Origin: Sphingobacterium sp. PCS056
GTDB taxonomy: Bacteria; Bacteroidota; Bacteroidia; Sphingobacteriales; Sphingobacteriaceae
Length of the DNA stretch: 64,000 nt
Reading direction: 5' to 3'
NCBI RefSeq assembly: GCF_023273895.1
Contig: NZ_CP096883.1
Location: 2,418,001 to 2,482,000 of the forward strand
Part shown: positions 18,635 through 26,683 of the stretch, piece after piece
Layout of the letters: each line of letters begins with the position of its first letter
Position numbering within the stretch: the stretch's first letter is position 1
Notes under the pieces: generated by a model
What the model saw: only the letters and a program-made list of their open reading frames with translations
What the model was told of the DNA's origin: nothing
The model's database searches: none
Program-made: the position numbers and the translations under genes

Positions 18635-18649
18635 ATAAAAAAAGATGTC

Positions 18650-18674
18650 TAGATTTCTAAATCTTAGAAATCTA
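18650..18674 (+). other. Intercistronic hairpin
   Basis: An 11-bp perfect inverted repeat (TAGATTTCTAA and complement, 3-base loop) lies between the lipoprotein and barrel genes. No T-run follows, so it is more likely an mRNA stability or processing element than a terminator. Confidence 0.4.
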
Positions 18675-18696
18675 ATGTTAAAAAAGAGCTGTTTAA

Positions 18697-20253
18697 ATGA
18701 TAGATATAAAACAAATTGTGATATTAACGGGACTGTTTATGACTGTGTCTGTAAGCTATGCCCAATCACAGCCTGAATCTGTATTAGATTCAGTTACAGC
18801 AGAAGCCTACTGGTATCAACCAGAATATGTCATGATGCATGATATGGCGGTTCGAAATCGGGTCTGGTTACCTAATGAAACAAAAAATAAAGCGTCAATA
18901 TTAGGTATTTCTCAAGCGTTTAATAAAGGAGAATTTCAGCCTGCTCAAGGTGCTGATAAAGCAAATCAATTTGGTGTTTATACAGAAGGAAAAACGCAAT
19001 GGAAGAATACCGATTTTTGGGGACGGTTTTCTTACGATCGAAGCTCTGAAGATAGCACAGCGATGCGTCATCAAACAAGATGGAATGTAGATGCGCCGTT
19101 TTATTTTGGGTCGCTACGTAAAAATAAGTACAATCGGGAGACTTATAAATTAGATGCTGGTGTACAGCGGGCTTTTTTTGATAATCGTCTGCCGATTTCC
19201 CTTGCAGTTGATTATCGTCTAGGTTCTCATTACTCCAATAATGATCCCAGAGGAAATCTCAATGATATGAACCTGCAGTTTGAAATGACAGTAGGTCACA
19301 ATCTACCGAAATTATCATACCATATCAGCGGTATTTGGGGTTATGGTTCAGAACGTGCGGAGGTAGGTTATAAAAATGATAAGTATACTACCAATACTGA
19401 TGATCCTCTATACGTGAACTGGGTAATGAACGGTTTTGGGAATGCTGAAGAGCAATTGAAGCAAATCAATTACTTTGATGTAATAGATCATTATGGGGCG
19501 GGGTTTCATATATTGCTAATGCCTAATATCGCAAATAAGATATATTTTAATGCTCGATTTCTAAACGAGAAGCAATCGTTTAGAAAAAATGACAATTCGG
19601 TACAAACCTATCAGCTGCTAAATGATTATAGCAAAGATATCGGTGAAATGGAGATACTTTGGTCTAGTCAGTTTGATGATCGCCGTTCAATGAAATGGCT
19701 GATCATGGCGAAGACGGAAAGTGGGGATGATTTTAATTATAGCTATATGGCCAATAATTATGTATATCAAAAAGATCAAGCTATGCTGAAAGGTCAATAT
19801 AATCTTGCTTCAGTTCAACTAGCAGGAAATTTAAGTTGGTCAAATATGAAAAAAAAGGATGGGGCCACCGATAATCTAATGGATTTAACACAATTGCAGT
19901 CGGGTATCACTTTATACCGTACTTTTAAAATAACAGATCAATTTAATCTATTGGGAAAATTGGGTTATCAAAGAAAATGGTCTCCGCAACATGAGCTTGA
20001 GGCGCCCGTGCTGAATTCGGCTAATTTTGCAAAACAGGTACTTTATCAGGATTATTTATATGAGACTGCATCAAGCAATATTTGGAGTACAGCTTGGGTA
20101 TGGATGAGCCAACGACCTCGTAATCATTTTTCTGTACAGTTTCAGGTAGACTATCAAAGGCGTGGCGAGCTGGTTCCGATTGACTTCAATGTTGCAGATG
20201 GCATAGGAAAGGATTGGTACATGGCCAAATTGGGTGTTTCTTATTTGTTTTAA
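18697..20253 (+). CDS. Outer-membrane beta-barrel protein, DUF6850-like
   Basis: A 518-aa exported protein (signal peptide ending VSYAQ, about residue 23). The mature part is a series of amphipathic strands with aromatic girdles and ends AKLGVSYLF, a typical barrel C-terminus. It has no plug and no TonB box, so it is not a TonB receptor. Segments such as DYRLGSHYSNNDPRGNLNDM resemble proteins I know as DUF6850, found with DUF4876 lipoproteins; this is recall, not a search. Gene order suggests it is a structural part of the same uptake system, perhaps a second pore or a surface anchor. Function unknown. Confidence 0.6.
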   Translation: MIDIKQIVILTGLFMTVSVSYAQSQPESVLDSVTAEAYWYQPEYVMMHDMAVRNRVWLPNETKNKASILGISQAFNKGEFQPAQGADKANQFGVYTEGKTQWKNTDFWGRFSYDRSSEDSTAMRHQTRWNVDAPFYFGSLRKNKYNRETYKLDAGVQRAFFDNRLPISLAVDYRLGSHYSNNDPRGNLNDMNLQFEMTVGHNLPKLSYHISGIWGYGSERAEVGYKNDKYTTNTDDPLYVNWVMNGFGNAEEQLKQINYFDVIDHYGAGFHILLMPNIANKIYFNARFLNEKQSFRKNDNSVQTYQLLNDYSKDIGEMEILWSSQFDDRRSMKWLIMAKTESGDDFNYSYMANNYVYQKDQAMLKGQYNLASVQLAGNLSWSNMKKKDGATDNLMDLTQLQSGITLYRTFKITDQFNLLGKLGYQRKWSPQHELEAPVLNSANFAKQVLYQDYLYETASSNIWSTAWVWMSQRPRNHFSVQFQVDYQRRGELVPIDFNVADGIGKDWYMAKLGVSYLF

Positions 20254-20317
20254 TAACAAATCTTTGATAGAATAAATTGGACAATAGTAGTGAATGCCTT
20301 AATTTTGGCTTTAGATC

Positions 20318-21451
20318 ATGATGAAGAAGAAAACTGTAATTTTTGCTGGTATATTGGGAATGGTAAGTTTGCTATCCATGAAGGGACAGCAACGAGCAAT
20401 TGATGAAGAAATTGACGGGCTCTATCGTCGTCCGGTGTCTGAATGGCCGAAACCGACGATTGATAGTGGGGTAAACTGGAAAGAGTTCAAATCTTTACCT
20501 AGGCTCGATACCAGTTATTTTTCTTTGATGGAAAGACCGGATGTGAAATTGGGAAAACTATTGTTTTTTGATCCTATTTTATCAGGGAGCAATCAGATCT
20601 CTTGCAGCAGTTGCCATAATCCCCAAACTTCATGGGCTGATCATTTGACGGTCTCAGTAGGGAATGACCATCTTGTGGGAACCCGTAATACACCTTCTTT
20701 ATTAAACGTATATGCTCGTAAAGATCTTTTTTGGGATGGACGTGCCAAGTCGTTGGAGGAGCAGGCGCTGGCACCTATTGAAGCGCATCATGAAATGGAT
20801 ATGGATCTGAGGAAGCTGATTCCTAAACTGAAGGCTATTCCTGCATATACAAAATTGTTTGTTGAAGCTTTTGGTGATGAAGATTATTCAATGCCTGAAG
20901 TTCTAAAAGCTCTTGGAAGTTTTCAGCGTACGTTAACGAGTAAAAGAAGTCGCTTTGATGAGTTTTTGGATGGTAACTATAAAATGCTCTCCCAACAGGA
21001 GGTGCGTGGACTGCATCTTTTTCGTACTAAAGCGAGATGTATGAATTGCCATAATGGTCAATTCTTGACGGATGATAGTTTCCATAATATTGGTTTGACC
21101 TATTACAAAAGGAAGTATGAAGATTTGGGACGTTATGAGGTGACGAAAGACCCTGCAGATGTTGGTAAATTTAGAACTCCGTCGCTAAGGGATGTGATGA
21201 ATACTGACCCATGGATGCACAATGGTCTATTTGATAATATCACGGGTTTATTGAATATGTATAACAGTGGCATGCAAATGAATACGGCTACACCAGAACA
21301 GAAGGCCAACGATCCGCTCTATCCAGTGACAGATCCGTTGATGAAGAAGTTGAATTTAACGAAGGATGAGATTGGAGATATTCAGTCTTTTTTGCAGGCT
21401 ATAACAGCATCTAAGTATCGGATGAATCGTCCGGATAGTCTGCCACGATAA
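20318..21451 (+). CDS. Cytochrome-c peroxidase (di-haem, MauG/CcpA family)
   Basis: A 377-aa exported protein with two c-type haem motifs, CSSCH (96-100) and CMNCH (241-245), spaced as in bacterial di-haem peroxidases, plus conserved GTRNTPSLLN and KFRTPSLRDV segments. Enzymes of the family reduce hydrogen peroxide with electrons from periplasmic cytochromes; MauG relatives oxidise protein or small-molecule substrates. A signal peptide is present near the N-terminus (ending SLLSMKGQQ). It is the last gene of the four-gene set, 64 bases after the barrel gene and followed by a strong terminator. The unusual association suggests oxidation of the imported ligand or protection from peroxide during metal uptake. 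Confidence 0.88.
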   Translation: MMKKKTVIFAGILGMVSLLSMKGQQRAIDEEIDGLYRRPVSEWPKPTIDSGVNWKEFKSLPRLDTSYFSLMERPDVKLGKLLFFDPILSGSNQISCSSCHNPQTSWADHLTVSVGNDHLVGTRNTPSLLNVYARKDLFWDGRAKSLEEQALAPIEAHHEMDMDLRKLIPKLKAIPAYTKLFVEAFGDEDYSMPEVLKALGSFQRTLTSKRSRFDEFLDGNYKMLSQQEVRGLHLFRTKARCMNCHNGQFLTDDSFHNIGLTYYKRKYEDLGRYEVTKDPADVGKFRTPSLRDVMNTDPWMHNGLFDNITGLLNMYNSGMQMNTATPEQKANDPLYPVTDPLMKKLNLTKDEIGDIQSFLQAITASKYRMNRPDSLPR

Positions 21452-21485
21452 AGTTTTGACATTAGCTCTTCGATTGTAAGGGTAC

Positions 21486-21518
21486 AAAAAAACCATTCTC
21501 AACGAGAATGGTTTTTTT
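21486..21518. terminator. Bidirectional terminator between peroxidase and SusD genes
   Basis: An 8-bp GC-containing stem (CCATTCTC / GAGAATGG) with a 3-base loop, extended by seven A on one side and seven T on the other. It can end the peroxidase operon (plus) and the convergent SusC/SusD operon (minus). Confidence 0.92.
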
Positions 21519-21589
21519 GTGTTAAAATATTTGTTGCTTTTTTGCGTACTTATTTTTGTACGGATAGTGATCGGTACAATCAGAATCTA

Positions 21590-23140
21590 CTATTTGTTCC
21601 ACCATAATTTATTCGTGATGACATCATCGCCTTGCTGTGCTAGTGCAGCTTGATAGTTGGCTTTGTTGGTACTCTGTTCTTTTATTGGATATACCAAACG
21701 ACTAGGGACAGCATTTCCGACTTCAGGATTGAAGGTGTAAGTTACTGTTTTTCCATCTATGGTGCCACTCCATACCACATCTCCTTTTTTGATCAAGTAT
21801 AGTGGATATCCTGTACGTCTCACTTCTGACCAAGACTCGATGCTCTGGTTAAAGAGTGCCAAGTATTTTTGCGATAGGACACGCTCTTTGTTGGCTGCAG
21901 GCAGCTGATCTAGATAAGCTGTAATGTCTGTTGCTGCTACCCCCCATTTCTCTAAAGATGCACGTGTGCCATTGATATACTGAGTTTGATCCCAATTGTT
22001 ATTTTCGGATAATAAGAAGGCTACTTCAGCATATTCCAGTAATACCTCGGCATAGTCAGCCGCATTGATAATATCTCCAGGTAAAGAGACTTTGTCTATC
22101 GGGAATAAGTTACCAGCAGCTAATGGTAGTCCATAAGGTTGCCCAAAATAACTACTGTTTTCGGACGTTGGTTTTGCGTATTTAGCTAATCTTGGATCTG
22201 CTGTAGTAAAAGGGCCTCTTTTACCCTGCAGAGCTTCTACGATAACATTGGAAATAGCAAAATCTTTGCGATTTGCTGTAACTGTTGCCCGGTATAATGG
22301 TGCTTCATTTGGAGAAGTTTTAGAATATTTAAATACAGCATTGTCACTATTGGAGGTAAATACACCTTTTTTAACGGCATCAGTGATATGTGATGTTGCT
22401 AAAGATGCATCTTTGGTCTTGATGCGATTTGCTATACGTAAACGAAGGGAATTGGCAAATTTCGCCCACTTACCGTTTTCGCCTTTGTAAATAACATCAG
22501 ATGTGCCAAATGTTTTTTCTCCTTGATATTTGATTAATGTATCTGCAGCCTGTTGCAGCTCATTCAGGATATCTTTATAAATTTTCTCTTGACTTGCATA
22601 TTTAGGCGTTAAATTGTCGGGATCCTGTTGTAGAGCTTCAAAGTCGGGGTCTGTATTACCATATGATTGGTAAGGAATATTGCCAAAAACATCTGTTAGA
22701 GAGTGAAATGCGTATGATTTTAAGATACGTGCAATCGCAATTTGATTGGCGTTGGTTCCCGCAGTTCCTGCTGATGCTAATGCTTTTGTGCTTTCAGCTG
22801 AATTTAACTTGATGATTTCATTCAGATTATTTAAAGCCTTGTACGTAGCGGTCCAATAATTATCTGAATAACTTGTTGGAACTTGATATCTGGATTGATC
22901 TGTGTAAATATTTTGACTAAAGTACTGTGTAAAAAGTTGTGCTCCTCTTAAGCTGATATCTTCACTTCTCAGAGCATTGACTAATTGCTTTTCTGCTGTA
23001 ATCAATAATGTTGGTGTGGTTACCAAAGCAGGGCGATTAGGATCTGTATTGATATCGCTCAACGTTGATTTCGAACAAGAGCTTGTAGCGAATAGACTCA
23101 GGCCGATAAGAGTTGTATATAATATATGTGTGTGTGTCAT
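21590..23140 (-). CDS. SusD/RagB-family nutrient-binding outer-membrane lipoprotein
   Basis: A 516-aa lipoprotein (Cys22 in SSCSKS) with the SusD-like_2 signature DINTDPNRP soon after the lipid anchor and the usual helical repeat segments. Together with the SusC protein encoded 5 bases upstream it forms the lid of an outer-membrane importer. Two X-Pro-specific peptidases lie just upstream on the same strand, which suggests peptide rather than glycan as ligand, as for RagAB of Porphyromonas gingivalis. No glycoside hydrolase is nearby. Ligand identity is an inference. Confidence 0.9.
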   Translation of the reverse strand: MTHTHILYTTLIGLSLFATSSCSKSTLSDINTDPNRPALVTTPTLLITAEKQLVNALRSEDISLRGAQLFTQYFSQNIYTDQSRYQVPTSYSDNYWTATYKALNNLNEIIKLNSAESTKALASAGTAGTNANQIAIARILKSYAFHSLTDVFGNIPYQSYGNTDPDFEALQQDPDNLTPKYASQEKIYKDILNELQQAADTLIKYQGEKTFGTSDVIYKGENGKWAKFANSLRLRIANRIKTKDASLATSHITDAVKKGVFTSNSDNAVFKYSKTSPNEAPLYRATVTANRKDFAISNVIVEALQGKRGPFTTADPRLAKYAKPTSENSSYFGQPYGLPLAAGNLFPIDKVSLPGDIINAADYAEVLLEYAEVAFLLSENNNWDQTQYINGTRASLEKWGVAATDITAYLDQLPAANKERVLSQKYLALFNQSIESWSEVRRTGYPLYLIKKGDVVWSGTIDGKTVTYTFNPEVGNAVPSRLVYPIKEQSTNKANYQAALAQQGDDVITNKLWWNK

Positions 23141-23145
23141 TTTTT

Positions 23146-26100
23146 CTAGAATTTAAGATTAACATTAAAACCATAAGTCACAGGTGTAGGGATATTACCT
23201 CCTTCTATACCCTGTACATTGCCTCCACTTGAAGTAAACTCAGGATCAATGTATTTGCTCTTGGTATAAATATTCCACAGGTTTCTGCCATAGATATTAA
23301 CCCCGACATTTTTAATCAGTTTACTATTTGTAATAGGGAAGTTGTATCCTAGCGTTACTTCTCTCAATTTAATGAAAGTAGCATCGAAAATAGAGAAAGC
23401 TGTAGGACCATTGTATTCATTACGTGCCCATTGTTGTGCTGTAATGTTCGTAGTGTTTTCACGAATATTCGTTACTTCATAAGTCCCGTCGCTGTTAAAG
23501 GCAACATTTGCTTTAACACCGTCTAATGTTATACCTGTCTCACGGATATTATTGGCTGCAGTTTTATCCAAAATACCGGAGTACATTCCGACTTTATAGG
23601 TTTGTGAGAAGAACTTTCCACCCACACGTCCTGCAACTAAAAATCCTAAATTGAATCTTTTGTAGCGGAAGCTGTTTTGAAAGCCAAATGTATAGTTAGC
23701 TAATATAGAACCTAATGGCACCAATTGAGAAGTTTTCATAAAAGTACCATCTTCTTGAACAACACGTTCTCCATCTGGAGTATAAACAAAATCATAACCC
23801 AAAAATTGACCGTAAGACTGACCTTCACGTGCGACAAGCTCGACTAGGGTATTGCTTAAACTTAAAGTATTGACTTGTTCATCCAATTTAATTACTTTGT
23901 TTTTGTTTTTTGCCCAATTGATGGTTGCATCCCAAGAGAAATTTTCGGTTTTAATAGGCGTTCCATTTAATACGACTTCAATACCTTTATTATTGATCTT
24001 TCCTGCATTAAATATTTTGTTGGCATACCCAAAAGAGGATGAAACAGGTACTGCAAGTATTTGATTTCTAGAGTTGTTGTTATAGTAAGTAACATCTAGT
24101 CCTAATCTGTTTTTAAAAAATTGTAGATTTAAACCTGTTTCCCAAGAGCTTGTGATCTCAGGTTTGAGAGACGCATTTGGTTTTGTATTTGGTAAACTGT
24201 AACCTGGGGTTCCTTCGAATGCTTGCTCTGCATCATAAACTTTATAGAGTTGATATGGATCTGTATCATTACCAACTTGTGCCCAACCAAGACGTAATTT
24301 ACCAAAGCTCAACCAATCCAATTGCTTAAATGCTGGTAATTGTGAAAATACAAAACTACCAGTCAGCGATGGGTAAATAAAGGAATTATTTTCTACAGGA
24401 AGAGTGGATGACCAGTCATTGCGAATAGTTCCATCCAAGTATAAAAGATCATTATAACCTAGTGAGAAACTCCCATAAATAGAAGCTATACGGCGATGAT
24501 ATTTAAAATTATCTATTTTAACTGCTGAAGCATTTTTTAAATTATAATAGTTAGGAAGAATTAATCCTCCTTGTGTAATGGCGTAATCATTTTTACGTTG
24601 TTGATCACGTAGATTGGCACCTACATTAGCAATTAGGGAAAATTTATCCCAATTCTTTTTTGCAGTAGCTAAAAATTCGTAATTATATTCATTCAATTTA
24701 TTACTCATTTCTTCGTATTGAGAAGTGCTTCTAGAATATACCGCAATACGGTCTTGAGATTGGAATGAATAAATATCGCCATGTACTTTAGCCCCTACGG
24801 ATAACCAATTGTTAACATCATATTGTAGGCCAATGTTTCCATAAAAGCGATCTCTACTGTCTTCCATGTAAGATTCATATGCAGACCAATACGGATTATC
24901 GATAAAACGAGTCGCTTCGGCTGCAGTTGTATTTTGCCAGCCTGTGCGGTTCCATGCTAGTGGTGTGCCATCTGCACGTTTGTAGTTTTCAAGTATTTTA
25001 TAGTCGACTTGTACAGCACCCCATTGGAAGGCTTCTAATATGATATTTCTATTTGATGCTCCTGTCCAAGGACGACCAACAGAAGAATTACGGATATAAT
25101 TAAAGTTAGAAGTAACTTTAATTTTACCTAATTGTGTACCTCCAGAAAAGTTAAACGTATTTCTTCCTAAGCTGGAATTTGGTACTGTGCCCGTGACGTT
25201 TTTATTCGTGTAAGAAAAACGATAGTTTGTATTACCTGTACTGCCAGCAATAGCAAAATTATTGGTATTAGCAATCCCTGTTTTGAAAAAGTAGCTCACA
25301 TCATTTTTTGGATACAACCAAGGTGATGGATTCAAATAATTTACTTCATCCTCTGGATTGAGATTATACCATTGCAATACAGGGGTGCCATCTAGTTTAG
25401 GACCCCAACTTTCATCGGAAGCATAATCAACAATTTTATAATCCTTTCCATTGATGTTCTGAGTTTGAAAACTAGTAGAATATCCTTGACCGTAAAGATG
25501 CTGACGTTTTGGTAAGCGCGTGATATTTTCAAAATCTAGACCTGTGTTCACCGAAATATCAACCTTTTCACCTTTTGAGGCACGCTTCGTAGTGATTAAA
25601 ATTACACCGTTAGCTGCTCTAGATCCATACAATGCAGCAGCTGATGGACCTTTAAGGACAGAAATATTTTCAATATCATCAGGGTTAATATCCTGAATCA
25701 TATTACCGACATCTTTACCGGCACTTCCATTAATGGTTGAACTTGAATTAAGATCCGTATTGTCGATAGGCGTACCATCTATAACATATAGGGGCTGATT
25801 ATTACCTGAAATAGAATTGATTCCACGTAATAAAACATGTGAGGAACCACCCATGTTGCCACCTGATGTGGTCACTTGAAGCCCAGCGACTTTACCTGAT
25901 AAGGCGCTAAGTGCATTCGTCGGGCGAGTTTGCAATTCAGTCCCTTTTACTTCCTGTACGGCATATCCTAATGATTTCTTTTCTCTCGATATTCCCAATG
26001 CAGTAACGACAACTTCATTAAGTTGTGAACTGGTAGGTGTTAACTGTATCGTATTTAAACCTGAAATGTTTGCTTGAATCGTTTTAGTTTCAAATCCAAT

Positions 26101-26328
26101 GTATTGTACTTGTAGTGTAACCGTATTTTGATTTGAGGGAAATTCAAATAGACCATTTACATCTGTTTGAATTTGCTTTTTACTATTAATATCGGTAATC
26201 GTAGCACCTTGAATTGCAGTATTGTGCTCGTCAATTACTTTTCCTTTTATGGTAGATTGTGCGTATAGTGTGCTTGAGCTGAGGCAAAGCGCGGCTGCTA
26301 CGACAAAATTTGTTGTATGTTTTGTCAT
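23146..26328 (-). CDS. SusC/RagA-family TonB-linked outer-membrane transporter
   Basis: A 1060-aa protein with a signal peptide, a CarboxypepD_reg-like domain (residues about 28-105), a TonB-box region (EVVVTALG), the SusC plug signature (LRGINSISGNNQPLYVIDGTPI; NISVLKGPSAAALYGSRAANGVILITTK) and a 22-strand barrel ending in Phe. There is no STN domain, so it does not signal to an anti-sigma factor itself. Paired with the SusD gene downstream (5-base gap). Upstream, past a terminator at 26623-26654, come dipeptidyl peptidase IV and aminopeptidase P genes on the same strand. Peptide import is the likely role. Confidence 0.93.
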   Translation of the reverse strand: MTKHTTNFVVAAALCLSSSTLYAQSTIKGKVIDEHNTAIQGATITDINSKKQIQTDVNGLFEFPSNQNTVTLQVQYIGFETKTIQANISGLNTIQLTPTSSQLNEVVVTALGISREKKSLGYAVQEVKGTELQTRPTNALSALSGKVAGLQVTTSGGNMGGSSHVLLRGINSISGNNQPLYVIDGTPIDNTDLNSSSTINGSAGKDVGNMIQDINPDDIENISVLKGPSAAALYGSRAANGVILITTKRASKGEKVDISVNTGLDFENITRLPKRQHLYGQGYSTSFQTQNINGKDYKIVDYASDESWGPKLDGTPVLQWYNLNPEDEVNYLNPSPWLYPKNDVSYFFKTGIANTNNFAIAGSTGNTNYRFSYTNKNVTGTVPNSSLGRNTFNFSGGTQLGKIKVTSNFNYIRNSSVGRPWTGASNRNIILEAFQWGAVQVDYKILENYKRADGTPLAWNRTGWQNTTAAEATRFIDNPYWSAYESYMEDSRDRFYGNIGLQYDVNNWLSVGAKVHGDIYSFQSQDRIAVYSRSTSQYEEMSNKLNEYNYEFLATAKKNWDKFSLIANVGANLRDQQRKNDYAITQGGLILPNYYNLKNASAVKIDNFKYHRRIASIYGSFSLGYNDLLYLDGTIRNDWSSTLPVENNSFIYPSLTGSFVFSQLPAFKQLDWLSFGKLRLGWAQVGNDTDPYQLYKVYDAEQAFEGTPGYSLPNTKPNASLKPEITSSWETGLNLQFFKNRLGLDVTYYNNNSRNQILAVPVSSSFGYANKIFNAGKINNKGIEVVLNGTPIKTENFSWDATINWAKNKNKVIKLDEQVNTLSLSNTLVELVAREGQSYGQFLGYDFVYTPDGERVVQEDGTFMKTSQLVPLGSILANYTFGFQNSFRYKRFNLGFLVAGRVGGKFFSQTYKVGMYSGILDKTAANNIRETGITLDGVKANVAFNSDGTYEVTNIRENTTNITAQQWARNEYNGPTAFSIFDATFIKLREVTLGYNFPITNSKLIKNVGVNIYGRNLWNIYTKSKYIDPEFTSSGGNVQGIEGGNIPTPVTYGFNVNLKF

Positions 26329-26470
26329 GTTAATAAGATTGTAATATATGAAGTGAGGTAGTTTTGTTGTCGGAGATATTTGTATATAATTAATCTTAAA
26401 TACCTCCTAGGAGCATTCGTTTTATATACATATAGGTAGCATATTTTGTCATTATTTATTGTTAATGGTG

Positions 26471-26478
26471 CAAATATA
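26471..26478 (-). promoter_or_regulatory. Putative -7 element of the SusC/SusD operon
   Basis: Read on the minus strand the bases are TATATTTG, an exact TAnnTTTG match. No TTTG lies at the -33 distance, so the promoter may need an activator. Confidence 0.35.
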
Positions 26479-26622
26479 TAAAATCCACCTGATAAGTAGT
26501 CTTTGTTTTATGATTTTTTGTTAAAAAAATGTTAAAAAGTGTCTTATTTACTTTTAAATGGCATTTTGTAAATGTGTTGGGTATAAGTATCTAAACTTAT
26601 TCATGCTTATACACGACTTTAA

Positions 26623-26654
26623 AAAAAGTAGATATCTACAGATATCTACTTTTT
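26623..26654 (-). terminator. Terminator of peptidase genes
   Basis: A 14-bp perfect inverted repeat (AAAAAGTAGATATC and its complement, loop TACA) lies 30 bases after the dipeptidyl peptidase stop. It separates the peptidase unit from the SusC/SusD unit. Confidence 0.85.
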
Positions 26655-26683
26655 GGAATATTTTTATTTTAGAATTATGTGTC

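Larger units (their letters stand above)
26329..26683. other. Upstream region of SusC gene
   Basis: A 355-bp AT-rich region. It holds the terminator of the peptidase genes (26623-26654) and, on the minus strand, an exact TATATTTG element (26471-26478) that would give a leader of about 135 bases. No gene is seen. The long leader could hold a control element, but I see no strong hairpin in it. Confidence 0.5.
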
